The position numbers and the translations under genes are program-made. This document shows positions 1 to 7,398 of a DNA stretch of 64,000 nucleotides, in pieces. The notes beneath the pieces were generated by a model. That model saw only the letters and a program-made list of their open reading frames with translations, did not search any database and was not told the origin of the DNA. Positions within the stretch are counted from its first letter, which is position 1. Each line of letters opens with the position of its first letter. The stretch is taken from NCBI GenBank assembly GCA_025929895.1, contig JAICPI010000002.1:1-64000 (forward strand), read 5' to 3'. The DNA comes from Thermoleophilia bacterium. GTDB taxonomy: Bacteria > Actinomycetota > Thermoleophilia > Gaiellales > Gaiellaceae.

Positions 1-81
1 CGCTTTGTGGAGCAGGCGCGCGAGCTCGCGCGCCGCCGCAGGCAGGACCATCCTCCCTGGGAGGAGGACGAGGGCGGCTAG
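1..81 (+). CDS. C-terminal end of an unidentified protein (partial)
   Basis: The first 26 codons of the window form an open frame that ends in TAG at 79-81. The peptide is rich in Arg and Glu (it contains ARELARRRRQD and ends WEEDEGG), a composition common in solvent-exposed protein tails. There is no start codon with a ribosome site inside the window, so it is read as the tail of a gene starting upstream. Nothing identifies the family. Confidence 0.35.
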   Translation, partial: RFVEQARELARRRRQDHPPWEEDEGG

Positions 82-117
82 GGATCGGCGTCGGGCTTCG
101 CACCTCGTCGCGCGCCC

Positions 118-648
118 CTAGGGAGCCACGGTCGCGCAGATCACGACGACGTTGAGCCCCCAGTTGGTCGCGGTGGCGTCGAACTCGCGCGCTGACGCCG
201 TCCACGTGGTCGCGTTCGCGAGGTAGCTCGTGGTCAGCCCGACCTCGTTCACGCTCGACGGCGCGACTGCGACACCTCCACCGAGCGCCACCTTGCCGCT
301 CGGGCAGGTCGCCGTCAACGTCTTCGGCGAGTTCGAGTCGATCGCACTGGTCGTGAAGACTGTTTGGAGCCCCGAGGCGCCGGGCGGCCCTGCCGGGCCC
401 GCTGGGCCCGCTGGGCCCGCCGGGCCTGTCGCCCCCGCGGGTCCGGCGGGGATCTGACCGCGGCGGAAGTCGGCGCGGAGCAGCGAGCCGTTCCGGACCT
501 TGATGCTCGTGACGGCGTTGTTGCGGAGGTGGATCGTGCTAACGGAGTTGCGCCCGACGGTGTTCAGCGCGGCCTCGCCGACGGGTGTCGCCCCGAGCAC
601 GGCGATCACGAGCGCGGCGGTGGAAAGGACGATCGGCAGCTTTCGCAT
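118..648 (-). CDS. Secreted collagen-like repeat protein
   Basis: A 176-residue exported protein. Residues 1-26 are a signal peptide (MRKLP then a hydrophobic stretch). Residues 33-61 have the Asn-Ala-Val...Lys-Val...Gly-Ser-Leu pattern that often precedes collagen-like segments in actinobacterial surface proteins. Residues 69-92 are eight perfect Gly-X-Y triplets, mostly Gly-Pro-Ala, and residues 94-176 form a small domain with Cys115 and Cys171 that could pair. The start at 648 is chosen because an AAGGGGG ribosome site precedes it and the signal peptide follows at once; a longer open frame upstream has no such support. It probably trimerises through the collagen segment at the cell surface. 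Its role is unknown. Confidence 0.8.
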   Translation of the reverse strand: MRKLPIVLSTAALVIAVLGATPVGEAALNTVGRNSVSTIHLRNNAVTSIKVRNGSLLRADFRRGQIPAGPAGATGPAGPAGPAGPAGPPGASGLQTVFTTSAIDSNSPKTLTATCPSGKVALGGGVAVAPSSVNEVGLTTSYLANATTWTASAREFDATATNWGLNVVVICATVAP

Positions 649-791
649 GGTCCCCCTTCGAGTCGATTCCGCCCAAGAGGGTATTGAGGCCGCCCGACGT
701 AGGCTGCGGCGATGGCGAACGAGCCCGCGACCCCGCTCGTGGCGGGGTTCGACGTCGAGAGCGAACAACGGCCGCTCGCGCCGGTCTGAGC

Positions 792-1163
792 GTGGCCGAG
801 ACGTTCGACCTCGGCCCCACCCGCCTGCGCGTCGTGCTCGCGCACGAGGCGGCGACGGTGCTCGAGGCCAAGCTCGACCCCGGCGGCGGGAGCGCGTGGC
901 ACACGCACCACCGCGAGGACGAGACGATCGTCGTGCTCGAAGGCAACCTGGTCGTCGACGACGGCGAACGGCACGAGCTCGAGGCGGGAGACGCGCACGC
1001 GCTCCCGCGCGGCGTCCGGCACACGTTCGTCAACAAGACGGCAGCGCCGGCGCGCGTCTACTTCTTCTGCGCGCCGGGAGGGCTCGAGCAGTTCTTCCGC
1101 GATCTCGTGTCGGACGTGCCGGCCGAGGAGGCGGCAGCGCGCGCGGAGATCGAGTTCGGCTGA
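792..1163 (+). CDS. Single-domain cupin protein
   Basis: A 123-residue cupin. Cupin motif 1 is visible as Gly31...His37-x-His39...Glu44...Gly51, and motif 2 as Gly66...Pro72-x-Gly74...His77...Asn81, so the three-His/one-Glu metal site is complete. The GTG at 792 is the only plausible start just before the conserved fold; the frame is open further upstream but lies opposite the start of the collagen-like gene. Small cupins of this type include metal-dependent isomerases, dioxygenases and sugar- or auxin-binding proteins, and the substrate cannot be told from sequence. It converges on the tRNA-Val gene and shares its hairpin terminator. Confidence 0.8.
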   Translation: MAETFDLGPTRLRVVLAHEAATVLEAKLDPGGGSAWHTHHREDETIVVLEGNLVVDDGERHELEAGDAHALPRGVRHTFVNKTAAPARVYFFCAPGGLEQFFRDLVSDVPAEEAAARAEIEFG

Positions 1164-1251
1164 CCTGCGAGTCGGAGTCGTGCACCGCCATGCCCAAGCA
1201 GAGCATTGGAGCCGGCATTCACCACGCGAGCGAGGTGGAGGGGGAGATCGA

Positions 1252-1280
1252 AAGAGGGGGAACCCGAGGTTCCCCCTCTT
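1252..1280. terminator. Hairpin terminator between cupin gene and tRNA-Val
   Basis: A perfect 13-bp stem (1252-1264 with 1268-1280) closes a 3-nt loop. It lies 12 nt beyond the tRNA 3' end on the reverse strand and 88 nt beyond the cupin stop on the forward strand, so it can end transcription from both sides. The T-tracts on either side are short, as is usual in very G+C-rich genomes. Confidence 0.8.
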
Positions 1281-1292
1281 GGACGAACAGAG

Positions 1293-1365
1293 TGGGCGGT
1301 ACTGGGCTCGAACCAGTGACCCCCAGCTTGTCGAGCTGGTGCTCTCCCAACTGAGCTAACCGCCC
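1293..1365 (-). tRNA. tRNA-Val (anticodon GAC)
   Basis: A 73-nt cloverleaf with every stem intact: 7-bp acceptor (GGGCGGT with ACCGCCC), D stem GCTC/GAGC, anticodon stem CCAGC/GCTGG, 5-nt variable loop GGGTC, and T stem ACTGG/CCAGT with loop TTCGAGC. The anticodon loop is TCGACAA, so positions 34-36 read GAC, which decodes GUC valine codons. The 3' CCA is not encoded. Position 33, almost always U, is C here. The gene starts 14 nt after the end of the M23 peptidase gene, so it may be co-transcribed with it. Confidence 0.93.
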
Positions 1366-1379
1366 TCTGGAGACGGATT

Positions 1380-1874
1380 CTAGCGGGCGAGGAACGGCAT
1401 CGGGTCGACCGGCGTCGCGCCGCGGTGGAGCTCGAAGTGCAGGTGCGTGCCCGTGCAGGAGCCCGTGCAGCCCGCGAGGCCCACGCGCTCACCTGCCTCG
1501 ATCCACGTGCCCGGCTCGACGTCGATGCGCGAAAGGTGCGCGTACATCGTCCGGTAGCGCCCGCCGAGGTCGACGATCACGACCTGCCCGTAGCCCTCGT
1601 ACCCGGACAGCCAGCCCGTCTCGGTCACGACACCCGCGGCGGCCGCGGTCACGTTCGGCGAGCGGAGGACCCCGATGTCGAGCCCGAGGTGCATGCGCCC
1701 CCAGCGCGGGCCGAACCCGTCCGTGAGCGTTCCGCGCGCCGGCCAGGCGAGCGCGAGCGCCGTCGCGACGGGCGCGCCCGCGCGCGGAGGATCGACGACC
1801 GGGTCGACGACGGGAGGCTGCGGAAGGACGAGCGTGGTGATCACGCTCGTCAACGCCGAGAGAAAGGCCAGCAC
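1380..1874 (-). CDS. Secreted M23-family peptidoglycan endopeptidase
   Basis: A zinc metallopeptidase of the LytM/M23 type that cleaves peptide cross-links in cell-wall peptidoglycan. The zinc ligands are visible as His62-x3-Asp66 (MHLGLD) and the second His of His144-x-His146 (GTHLHFEL), with catalytic His113 in YAHLS. The first ~20 residues are a hydrophobic export segment followed by a Pro/Val-rich linker. The start is uncertain: GTG at 1874 follows the end of the upstream acetyltransferase by 22 nt, but two arginines just upstream would suit a signal peptide and no better start codon exists there. At about 164 residues it is a minimal M23 enzyme without extra wall-binding domains. Confidence 0.82.
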   Translation of the reverse strand: MLAFLSALTSVITTLVLPQPPVVDPVVDPPRAGAPVATALALAWPARGTLTDGFGPRWGRMHLGLDIGVLRSPNVTAAAAGVVTETGWLSGYEGYGQVVIVDLGGRYRTMYAHLSRIDVEPGTWIEAGERVGLAGCTGSCTGTHLHFELHRGATPVDPMPFLAR

Positions 1875-1896
1875 GAAGCGGCGGAGGGTAGCGGAA

Positions 1897-3114
1897 CTAG
1901 AAGATCTCGGGGCACCACGGCCCGGCGCCTTGGCGCCGGAAGACCGCGTCGGCCCGCTCGAGGCCGCCGTCGCGCAGCTCCTCGACGCGCAGTCCGCGCG
2001 CGAGCTCGCCGAACGTGAACCCGCCCAGGTACACGGAGCCGAGCGCGGAGACGTCGCAGCGGAGGTCCGCGTCGTCGTCCGTCCGCTCGCACGTCCCGCC
2101 CGCGAGCTTCCAGCGGCCCTCGTTCCAGGGACAGAACGAGTCGAGCACGTCGAGCACGAGCTCCCGGTCGTTTGCATACGAGCGCGACGAGAGCGCCTGC
2201 CCCACGTCGACGAGCCGCACCCAGAGCCCGTCGCTGACGCGGAACTTCATCCGCCTCGGCTCGTCGAGCAGGAAGAAGAGCGGATGGTCGATCGGGAGCA
2301 GGTCGGCCGAGAGCGTCGCCGTCCAGTCGATGTCGAGCAGGAAGCGCCAGAGCTCCGCCGTCGCCTCCGGCGTCGCGGCGACCGCCTCGTTGACGACGAG
2401 CCGCGACGTCGACGAGCCCTCGTCGAACGAGAAGTGGTGGCGGTAGATCGCGTAGCCCTGCGCCTGGCCGTCGACCTCGAGCAGGGCGAAGCGCTTCGGG
2501 CCGCCGCCCTCTCTCCGCTCCGCGGGGTCGGCGACGATCCGGTGCTCCCACCACGGTCGCGCGCGCCGGAACATGCCGGGCGTCCGCTCGAAGGCGCGGT
2601 CCCAGATCGGCGGCAGCTGCTCCAGCGCCTCGTCGAACGTGAGGAAGCGCACCTGCCCGCGCGGCACGAACGCGTGCGCGTACTCGTTGTGCTCGCGGGC
2701 GAGCGCGATCTCGCCGGTCAGCGACGCCGTCCCGTAGCCGTAGCGCCCGTAGATCGACTCCTCCGAGGCCCAGAGCGCGGCGATCGGCTCGCCCCGCTCG
2801 CGCACGTCGTCGAGTTGCGCGCGCATCATCGAGCGCAGGATCCCGCGGCGCCGGTGGGTCGGGTACACGCCGACCACGGTCACGCCAGCGCAGGAAACGC
2901 TCCCGCCCGGAACCGCGAGCTCGAACGGGAACGACCCCGCCCCTCCCACGATCCTTCCGCCGTCGAGCGCGGCGAGCATCCGCTCGAGCGGCAGGTTCTT
3001 GGTGAACCGCTCCGCGCGCTCGGCGTTCGGTTCCGCGCCGAAGTACTGGCCGATGCCGAGGAACGCCTGCTGGAACTCCTCGAGGTCCTTGGTCGGCCGG
3101 ACGTCGATCGCCAC
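1897..3114 (-). CDS. Eis-like GNAT N-acetyltransferase
   Basis: A 405-residue acetyl-CoA-dependent acetyltransferase of the Eis family (N-terminal GNAT domain, second GNAT-like domain, C-terminal sterol-carrier-like domain). The acetyl-CoA loop is seen at residues 88-93 (RRRGIL), and the YGRYGYG motif at 122-128 carries the tyrosine used as general acid in mycobacterial Eis. In that enzyme the C-terminal Phe carboxylate is the general base, and this protein also ends in Phe (CPEIF). Eis proteins acetylate amines such as aminoglycosides or protein lysines; the natural substrate here is unknown. The GTG start overlaps the stop of a 38-codon fragment of a second copy, which implies translational coupling. 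Confidence 0.85.
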   Translation of the reverse strand: MAIDVRPTKDLEEFQQAFLGIGQYFGAEPNAERAERFTKNLPLERMLAALDGGRIVGGAGSFPFELAVPGGSVSCAGVTVVGVYPTHRRRGILRSMMRAQLDDVRERGEPIAALWASEESIYGRYGYGTASLTGEIALAREHNEYAHAFVPRGQVRFLTFDEALEQLPPIWDRAFERTPGMFRRARPWWEHRIVADPAERREGGGPKRFALLEVDGQAQGYAIYRHHFSFDEGSSTSRLVVNEAVAATPEATAELWRFLLDIDWTATLSADLLPIDHPLFFLLDEPRRMKFRVSDGLWVRLVDVGQALSSRSYANDRELVLDVLDSFCPWNEGRWKLAGGTCERTDDDADLRCDVSALGSVYLGGFTFGELARGLRVEELRDGGLERADAVFRRQGAGPWCPEIF

Positions 3115-3230
3115 TAGAAGACCTCCGGGCAGAAGGGCGGGAGCGCCGTGCGGAAGAGCGCCGAGCCGCGCTCGATCGCACCCGTCTGAAGCTCGCTGAC
3201 GCGCTCGGCACGCGCGATCTCGACCCTCAC
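3114..3230 (-). pseudogene. C-terminal remnant of a second Eis-like acetyltransferase
   Basis: A 38-codon frame squeezed between pcrA and the full eis-like gene. Its peptide (RVSELQTGAIERG...CPEVF) aligns almost end to end with the last 34 residues of the neighbouring full-length protein (RVEELRDGGLERA...CPEIF), including the terminal Phe that is catalytic in Eis enzymes. The GTG at 3228-3230 overlaps the pcrA stop as GTGA, and its own TAG overlaps the next GTG. The simplest reading is that a tandem eis duplicate lost all but its tail. Because the start and both overlaps are intact it may still be translated, perhaps only to couple eis to pcrA. Confidence 0.75.
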
Positions 3231-5380
3231 GACGCGATCTTCTCGAGCGGCGCGTAGTCGAGCACGAGGCGCCGCTCGCTGCCGTCGCCCGAGAACCGCA
3301 CGGTGACGACGCCGCCGGCCTCGATCCGCGTCACGACGCCCTCGCCGAGGGTGCCGTGCCGCACCGAGTCGCCGGTCGAGAGCGTCGGCACGTCGGTGCG
3401 CGGCGCGATCGGAGGCGCCGGCGAGCGCGCCTTCCACGACGTCGGCGCGAGCCGCTCGCGCTCGACGTGCTCGTCCGGCAGCTCGTCGAGGAAGCGCGAC
3501 GCGATGTTGTACGTCCGGCCACCATAGAGCGCGCGCGACGACGCGTGCAGGAGCGTCAGCCGTTCCTGTGCGCGCGTCAGGCCGACGTAGCAGAGGCGCC
3601 GCTCCTCCTCGAGCGACTGCTCCTCGATCGAGCGGGCGTGCGGGAAGATCCCCTCCTCCAGCCCGATCATGAACACGGCGCGGAACTCGAGCCCCTTCGC
3701 GTTGTGCAACGTCATCAGGGTCACGAGCGAGCTCTCGCCGCGGAGCGCATCCTGGTCGGAGTAGAGCGAGATCTCCTGGAGGAACGACGAGAGCGACGGC
3801 TCCTCGGCCTGCTCCTGGTACTCGCGCGCGACGCTGACGAGCTCCTGGAGGTTCTCGAGCCTGCCCTGCGCCTCGACCGTGCGCTCGGCCTCGAGCGACT
3901 CCGTGTAGCCGGAGCGCTGGAGCACGTCCTCGACGATGCCCGCGACGGGCCGGTCGAGGTCGGACTGGAGCGCGAGGATCAGCGTCCGCAGGCCGTTCAC
4001 GGCACGGGTCGAGGCGGCGGCCAGCCCGGCCTGCTCCGGGAACTCGAGCGCCTCCCAGAACGAGATGCCGTGCCCGTTCGCGTACGTCTGGAGCCGGCCG
4101 ATCGAGGTGTCGCCGATCCCGCGGCGCGGCCGGTTCGCGATCCGGAGCAGGCTGACGGTGTCGAAGGGGTTGTCGAGCACCTGGAGGTACGCGATCAGAT
4201 CCTTCACCTCGGCGCGCTCGTAGAAGCGCGGGCCGCCGATCACCTGGTACGCGATCCCCTGCCGGACGAGGACGTCCTCGAGCACGCGCGACTGCGCGTT
4301 CGTCCGGTAGAAGACCGCGATCTCGTCGCCGTTGAAGCCCTCCTCGACGAGCCGCGCGATCTCGACCGCCACGAACCGCGCCTCGGCGTGCTCGTCCTCG
4401 AGCTCGATCACGCGCACGGGGTCGCCGATGCCGAGGTCGGAGAAGAGGTTCTTCTCCTTGCGCTCGGTGTTGTTGCGGATGAGCGCGTTCGCCGCGCCCA
4501 GGATCGCGTTCGTGGAGCGGTAGTTCTGCTCGAGCGCGATCGTCTGCGTCCCGGGGAAGTCGCGCTCGAACTCCATGATGTTGCGGATGTCCGCGCCTCT
4601 GAAGGCGTAAATGGACTGGTCCGGATCGCCAACCGCGAAAAGGTTCAGGTGGCGCTGCGCGAGCAGCTGGAGCAGCCGGTACTGCGCGTGGTTCGTGTCC
4701 TGGTACTCGTCGACGAGGACGTAGCGGAACGCCTTCTGCCACTTCTCGCGCGCCTCCGGGAAGCGCTCGAGCACGTCGACGGTGAGCATGAGCAGGTCGT
4801 CGAAGTCGACCGCGTTCGCGGCGTGGAGGCGGCGCTGGTACAGGTCGTAGACGTCCGCGACGGTCTGGTCGTAGAACGAGGCGACGCGCTCGCGGTACGC
4901 GTCGGGCGAGACGAGCTGGTTCTTCGCGTTCGAGATCTGCGCGTGGATGCCGCGCGGGACGAACCGCTTCGTGTCCCGCTCCAGCTCCTCGAGCACGTTC
5001 TTGACCAGGCGGACCTGGTCGGCCTGGTCGTAGATCGTGAAGTTCGTCTTGTAGCCGAGGTGCGCCGCCTCTCGGCGCAGGATCCGGCCGCAGGTCGCGT
5101 GGAAGGTGAGCACCCAGAGGCCGCGGGCGTCGTCCTCGAGCAGGTCCCACAGGCGGGTGCGCATCTCGTCGGCGGCGCGATTCGTGAACGTGATCGCGAG
5201 GATCTCGTTCGCCTTGGCGCCGACCGCGCCGATCAGATGCGCGACGCGGTGGGTGAGCACGCGGGTCTTGCCGGAGCCCGCGCCGGCGATCACGAGCACC
5301 GGCCCCTCGGTCAGGAGCACGGCGTCGCGCTGCGCCGGGTTGAGACCCGCCAGATAGGTTTCGGGCGACACGACCGGCAC
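3227..5380 (-). CDS. pcrA: UvrD/PcrA-type superfamily 1 DNA helicase
   Basis: A 717-residue ATP-driven 3'-5' DNA helicase used in nucleotide excision repair, replication restart and removal of proteins from DNA. Walker A is AGAGSGKT at 33-40, the DExx box is DEYQD at 224-228, and motif III is GDPDQSIYAFRGA at 251-263. The late motifs VTLMTLHNAKGLEF and CYVGLTRAQERL lie near 560 and 605. The last ~60 residues form the Tudor-like domain that contacts RNA polymerase. The GTG at 5380 is favoured because a TAGCAT -10 element ends 7 nt upstream, giving a leaderless mRNA, and because the length fits the family. It is divergent from a cupin gene. Confidence 0.95.
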   Translation of the reverse strand: MPVVSPETYLAGLNPAQRDAVLLTEGPVLVIAGAGSGKTRVLTHRVAHLIGAVGAKANEILAITFTNRAADEMRTRLWDLLEDDARGLWVLTFHATCGRILRREAAHLGYKTNFTIYDQADQVRLVKNVLEELERDTKRFVPRGIHAQISNAKNQLVSPDAYRERVASFYDQTVADVYDLYQRRLHAANAVDFDDLLMLTVDVLERFPEAREKWQKAFRYVLVDEYQDTNHAQYRLLQLLAQRHLNLFAVGDPDQSIYAFRGADIRNIMEFERDFPGTQTIALEQNYRSTNAILGAANALIRNNTERKEKNLFSDLGIGDPVRVIELEDEHAEARFVAVEIARLVEEGFNGDEIAVFYRTNAQSRVLEDVLVRQGIAYQVIGGPRFYERAEVKDLIAYLQVLDNPFDTVSLLRIANRPRRGIGDTSIGRLQTYANGHGISFWEALEFPEQAGLAAASTRAVNGLRTLILALQSDLDRPVAGIVEDVLQRSGYTESLEAERTVEAQGRLENLQELVSVAREYQEQAEEPSLSSFLQEISLYSDQDALRGESSLVTLMTLHNAKGLEFRAVFMIGLEEGIFPHARSIEEQSLEEERRLCYVGLTRAQERLTLLHASSRALYGGRTYNIASRFLDELPDEHVERERLAPTSWKARSPAPPIAPRTDVPTLSTGDSVRHGTLGEGVVTRIEAGGVVTVRFSGDGSERRLVLDYAPLEKIAS

Positions 5381-5387
5381 GCCGGCG

Positions 5388-5393
5388 ATGCTA
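5388..5393 (-). promoter_or_regulatory. -10 element of leaderless pcrA promoter
   Basis: TAGCAT on the reverse strand is followed by a 7-nt spacer and then the GTG of pcrA, so transcription would start at the initiation codon. The sequence also lies in the short region before the divergent cupin gene. Confidence 0.6.
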
Positions 5394-5411
5394 GCGACGG
5401 AGGAGGCGAGG

Positions 5412-5783
5412 ATGGCAGCGCTCGACCTGGACGCGCTCGCACGTTCGAACGAGGACTTCCGACGCGAGGTCGAGACGGCCGAGCACAGCCAGCTCGTCCT
5501 GATGACGATCCCACCCGGCGGCGAGATCGGCGACGAGGTGCACGAGGGCATCGACCAGCTGCTCGTGTTCGTCGAGGGCGAGGCCGAGGCGATCCTGGCC
5601 GGCGAGTCGTCCCCGGTCCGCGCGGGGCAGGTGGTGCTCGTCCCCGGCGGGACGCGGCACAACTTCCGGAACGCGGGCGACGCACCCCTGCGCCTGTGGA
5701 CGGTCTATGCTCCGCCGGAGCATCCCGCCGGCACGGTGCACCGCTCGAAGTCGGAGGCCGATGCCGAGGAGCACGGGCACTGA
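5412..5783 (+). CDS. Single-domain cupin protein
   Basis: A 123-residue cupin. The first motif is EVHEGIDQ (residues 42-49, with His44 as likely ligand) and the second gives Pro78-Gly-Gly...His83. The strong GGAGGAGG site at 5399-5406 sets the start at ATG 5412 rather than the in-frame ATG at 5388. Relatives are annotated as sugar-isomerase-like or general cupins, and the substrate is unknown. It is followed immediately by a second, clearly different cupin whose ATG overlaps its stop codon, so the two are co-translated and may form a functional pair. Confidence 0.8.
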   Translation: MAALDLDALARSNEDFRREVETAEHSQLVLMTIPPGGEIGDEVHEGIDQLLVFVEGEAEAILAGESSPVRAGQVVLVPGGTRHNFRNAGDAPLRLWTVYAPPEHPAGTVHRSKSEADAEEHGH

Positions 5784-6187
5784 TGGCATACACCTTCGGC
5801 ACACTCGACGAGCTCGGCGACGGGTACGGCTTCCGCAAGATCCGCAGTGCGCTCGGCGTGACCGCGTTCGGAATCAACGCGATCGTCGTGCCGCCGGGGT
5901 ACGACGGTTTCCCGCACTACCACGACGAGCAGGACGAGCTCTACTTCGTGCACAGCGGCACCGCGCGCTTCGAGGCCGAGGGCGAGGTCCGCGAACTGGG
6001 CCCGGGCGGCCTCTTCCACGTCGAGTCGACCACGCACCGCAAGTGGGGCAACGCGTCGGAGACCGAGGACCTCGTCGTCGTCGTGATCGGCGGCAAGGAC
6101 GGCTACGTCGGCCGGGACGGGCAGCTCGTCGACCTCGCCGATCTCCCGCGCCGGCAGGCGCTCGGGCGCGGCGAAGTCGTCAGCTGA
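5783..6187 (+). CDS. Second cupin protein of a coupled pair
   Basis: A 134-residue cupin whose ATG overlaps the preceding cupin's stop (TGATG). The metal motif is FPHYHDEQDELYFV (His45, His47, Glu52), with a second histidine at position 85. The C-terminal 30 residues (GRDGQLVDLADLPRRQ) form an extension beyond the barrel. It shares little sequence with the cupin before it, so the pair is not a recent tandem duplicate. The function is unknown; coupled cupin pairs can form heteromeric enzymes or act on successive intermediates. Confidence 0.8.
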   Translation: MAYTFGTLDELGDGYGFRKIRSALGVTAFGINAIVVPPGYDGFPHYHDEQDELYFVHSGTARFEAEGEVRELGPGGLFHVESTTHRKWGNASETEDLVVVVIGGKDGYVGRDGQLVDLADLPRRQALGRGEVVS

Positions 6188-6188
6188 T

Positions 6189-6353
6189 CAGGCCGCTCGG
6201 GCCAAGCTCGCGGTCGTCCGCCGGTGCGCCGATCGGTCGATCGAGCGGTTGACGACGTCCAACGACGGTGAGAACGCGGGCATGCTCGCGATCAACCGGG
6301 AGCTCGGGTTCGAGCCGCTCCAGCCGTGGTGCTCGTACCTCCGGCGTGTCTGA
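6189..6353 (+). pseudogene. C-terminal fragment of a GNAT acetyltransferase
   Basis: An open frame running from the end of the cupin gene to TGA at 6351-6353, with no start codon and no acetyl-CoA-binding core. Its peptide carries RAKLAVVRRCADRSIERL followed by TTSNDGENAGMLAINRELGF. That matches the last helix and strand of GNAT acetyltransferases (pattern: Leu...Thr-x-Asn...Asn-x-x-Met-Leu-x-x-Asn-x-x-Leu-Gly-Phe). Only the final ~54 residues survive. The esterase start codon at 6346 sits inside its last codons, so the deletion joined this tail directly to the esterase operon. Confidence 0.75.
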
Positions 6354-7398
6354 GCCGCTGAGGCTCGCGTTCCGGGCGCCGAGCGCCGACGTCACCGCCG
6401 TGCGGCTGCGGGCCGACGCGCTCGGCCGTGGCGAGCCGCCCGCGTTCCGGAGGCGCGGCCGCACGCGGAACTGGGAGCTCGAGCTTCCCCGCCGCGACGG
6501 TCTCGCGCGGATCGAGTACCAGCTCGAGGTCGAGCGCGCCGACGGGAGCGTCGAGCGGATCTGCGACCCTGCGAACCCGCTGCGCGCGAGCGCGCCCTTC
6601 GGCGACAAGTCCGTGCTCGAGCTCGACGGCTACGAGCCGCCGGTGTGGCTCGACGACGAGGAGGCACCGACCGGGACGATCGTGCCCTTCTCCACGCGCT
6701 CCCGGCTCCTGCGCGCCGACGTCGAGGGGCTCGTCTGGTCGGCGCACGGCATAGCCGCGGACCGGCAGCTGCCGCTCCTCGTCGTCCACGACGGGCCCGA
6801 GTACGCCGAGCACTCGCAACTCCTGCGGCTGTTCGACTCGGCGGTGGCCGAGCTCGAGCTGCGGCCGTTCCGCGCAGCGCTGCTCGCGCCCCCGCGCGAC
6901 CGCAACGAGACGTACTCGGCCTCGACCCGGTACGCGAACGCGCTCGCGAGCGAGGTCCTGCCCGCGCTGCAGGAGCCGGCTCCGACGCCGGACCTCCCCG
7001 GCGCGCGCGTCGGGATGGGCGCTAGCCTCGGCGCCCTCGCGGCGTTCCACGCGCACCGGGTCCACCGCCACCTGTTCGGAGGGCTGTTCCTCCAGTCCGG
7101 GAGCTTCTTCCGGCGCACGACCGACCCGCAGGAGCTCGGGTTCCCGCGGTTCGCGCGCATCTCGCGCTTCGTTGGCGGGGTGCTCCGCGCCGAGACGGCG
7201 CCGGCGCCGATCCCGGTCGTGCTGACGTGCGGGGCGACCGAGGAGAACGTCGCGAACAACCGCGTGCTCCGCGACGCGCTCGTCCGCCAGCGCTACGACG
7301 TGCGCCTGACCGAGCATCCCGACGTGCACAACTGGGTCTCGTGGCGCGACACGTTCGACCCGCACCTCGTCGCGCTCCTGGAGCGCCTGTGGGGATGA
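6346..7398 (+). CDS. Enterochelin-esterase-like (Fes family) hydrolase
   Basis: A 350-residue protein with an N-terminal beta-sandwich domain (about 1-105, like the carbohydrate-module fold of Fes) and a C-terminal alpha/beta-hydrolase of the esterase D type. The nucleophile elbow is G-A-Ser227-L-G (225-229), the catalytic His is probably His328 (DVHNW), and HDGPEY at 148-153 marks the oxyanion side. Fes enzymes cut ester bonds of ferric siderophores, but no siderophore or iron genes lie nearby, and relatives outside iron uptake have unknown substrates. The start at GTG 6346 begins the conserved domain. Its stop overlaps the next esterase's ATG (ATGA). Confidence 0.78.
   Translation: MSEPLRLAFRAPSADVTAVRLRADALGRGEPPAFRRRGRTRNWELELPRRDGLARIEYQLEVERADGSVERICDPANPLRASAPFGDKSVLELDGYEPPVWLDDEEAPTGTIVPFSTRSRLLRADVEGLVWSAHGIAADRQLPLLVVHDGPEYAEHSQLLRLFDSAVAELELRPFRAALLAPPRDRNETYSASTRYANALASEVLPALQEPAPTPDLPGARVGMGASLGALAAFHAHRVHRHLFGGLFLQSGSFFRRTTDPQELGFPRFARISRFVGGVLRAETAPAPIPVVLTCGATEENVANNRVLRDALVRQRYDVRLTEHPDVHNWVSWRDTFDPHLVALLERLWG

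Noticed and set aside
3356-5790. Long forward frame opposite pcrA
   Set aside because: It is the antisense shadow of pcrA, and only its last 135 codons coincide with the true cupin gene in the same frame.
6268-6345. Longer N-terminus for the Fes-like esterase
   Set aside because: These codons are Ser/Arg-rich and lie over the GNAT remnant; the conserved domain begins at the GTG at 6346.
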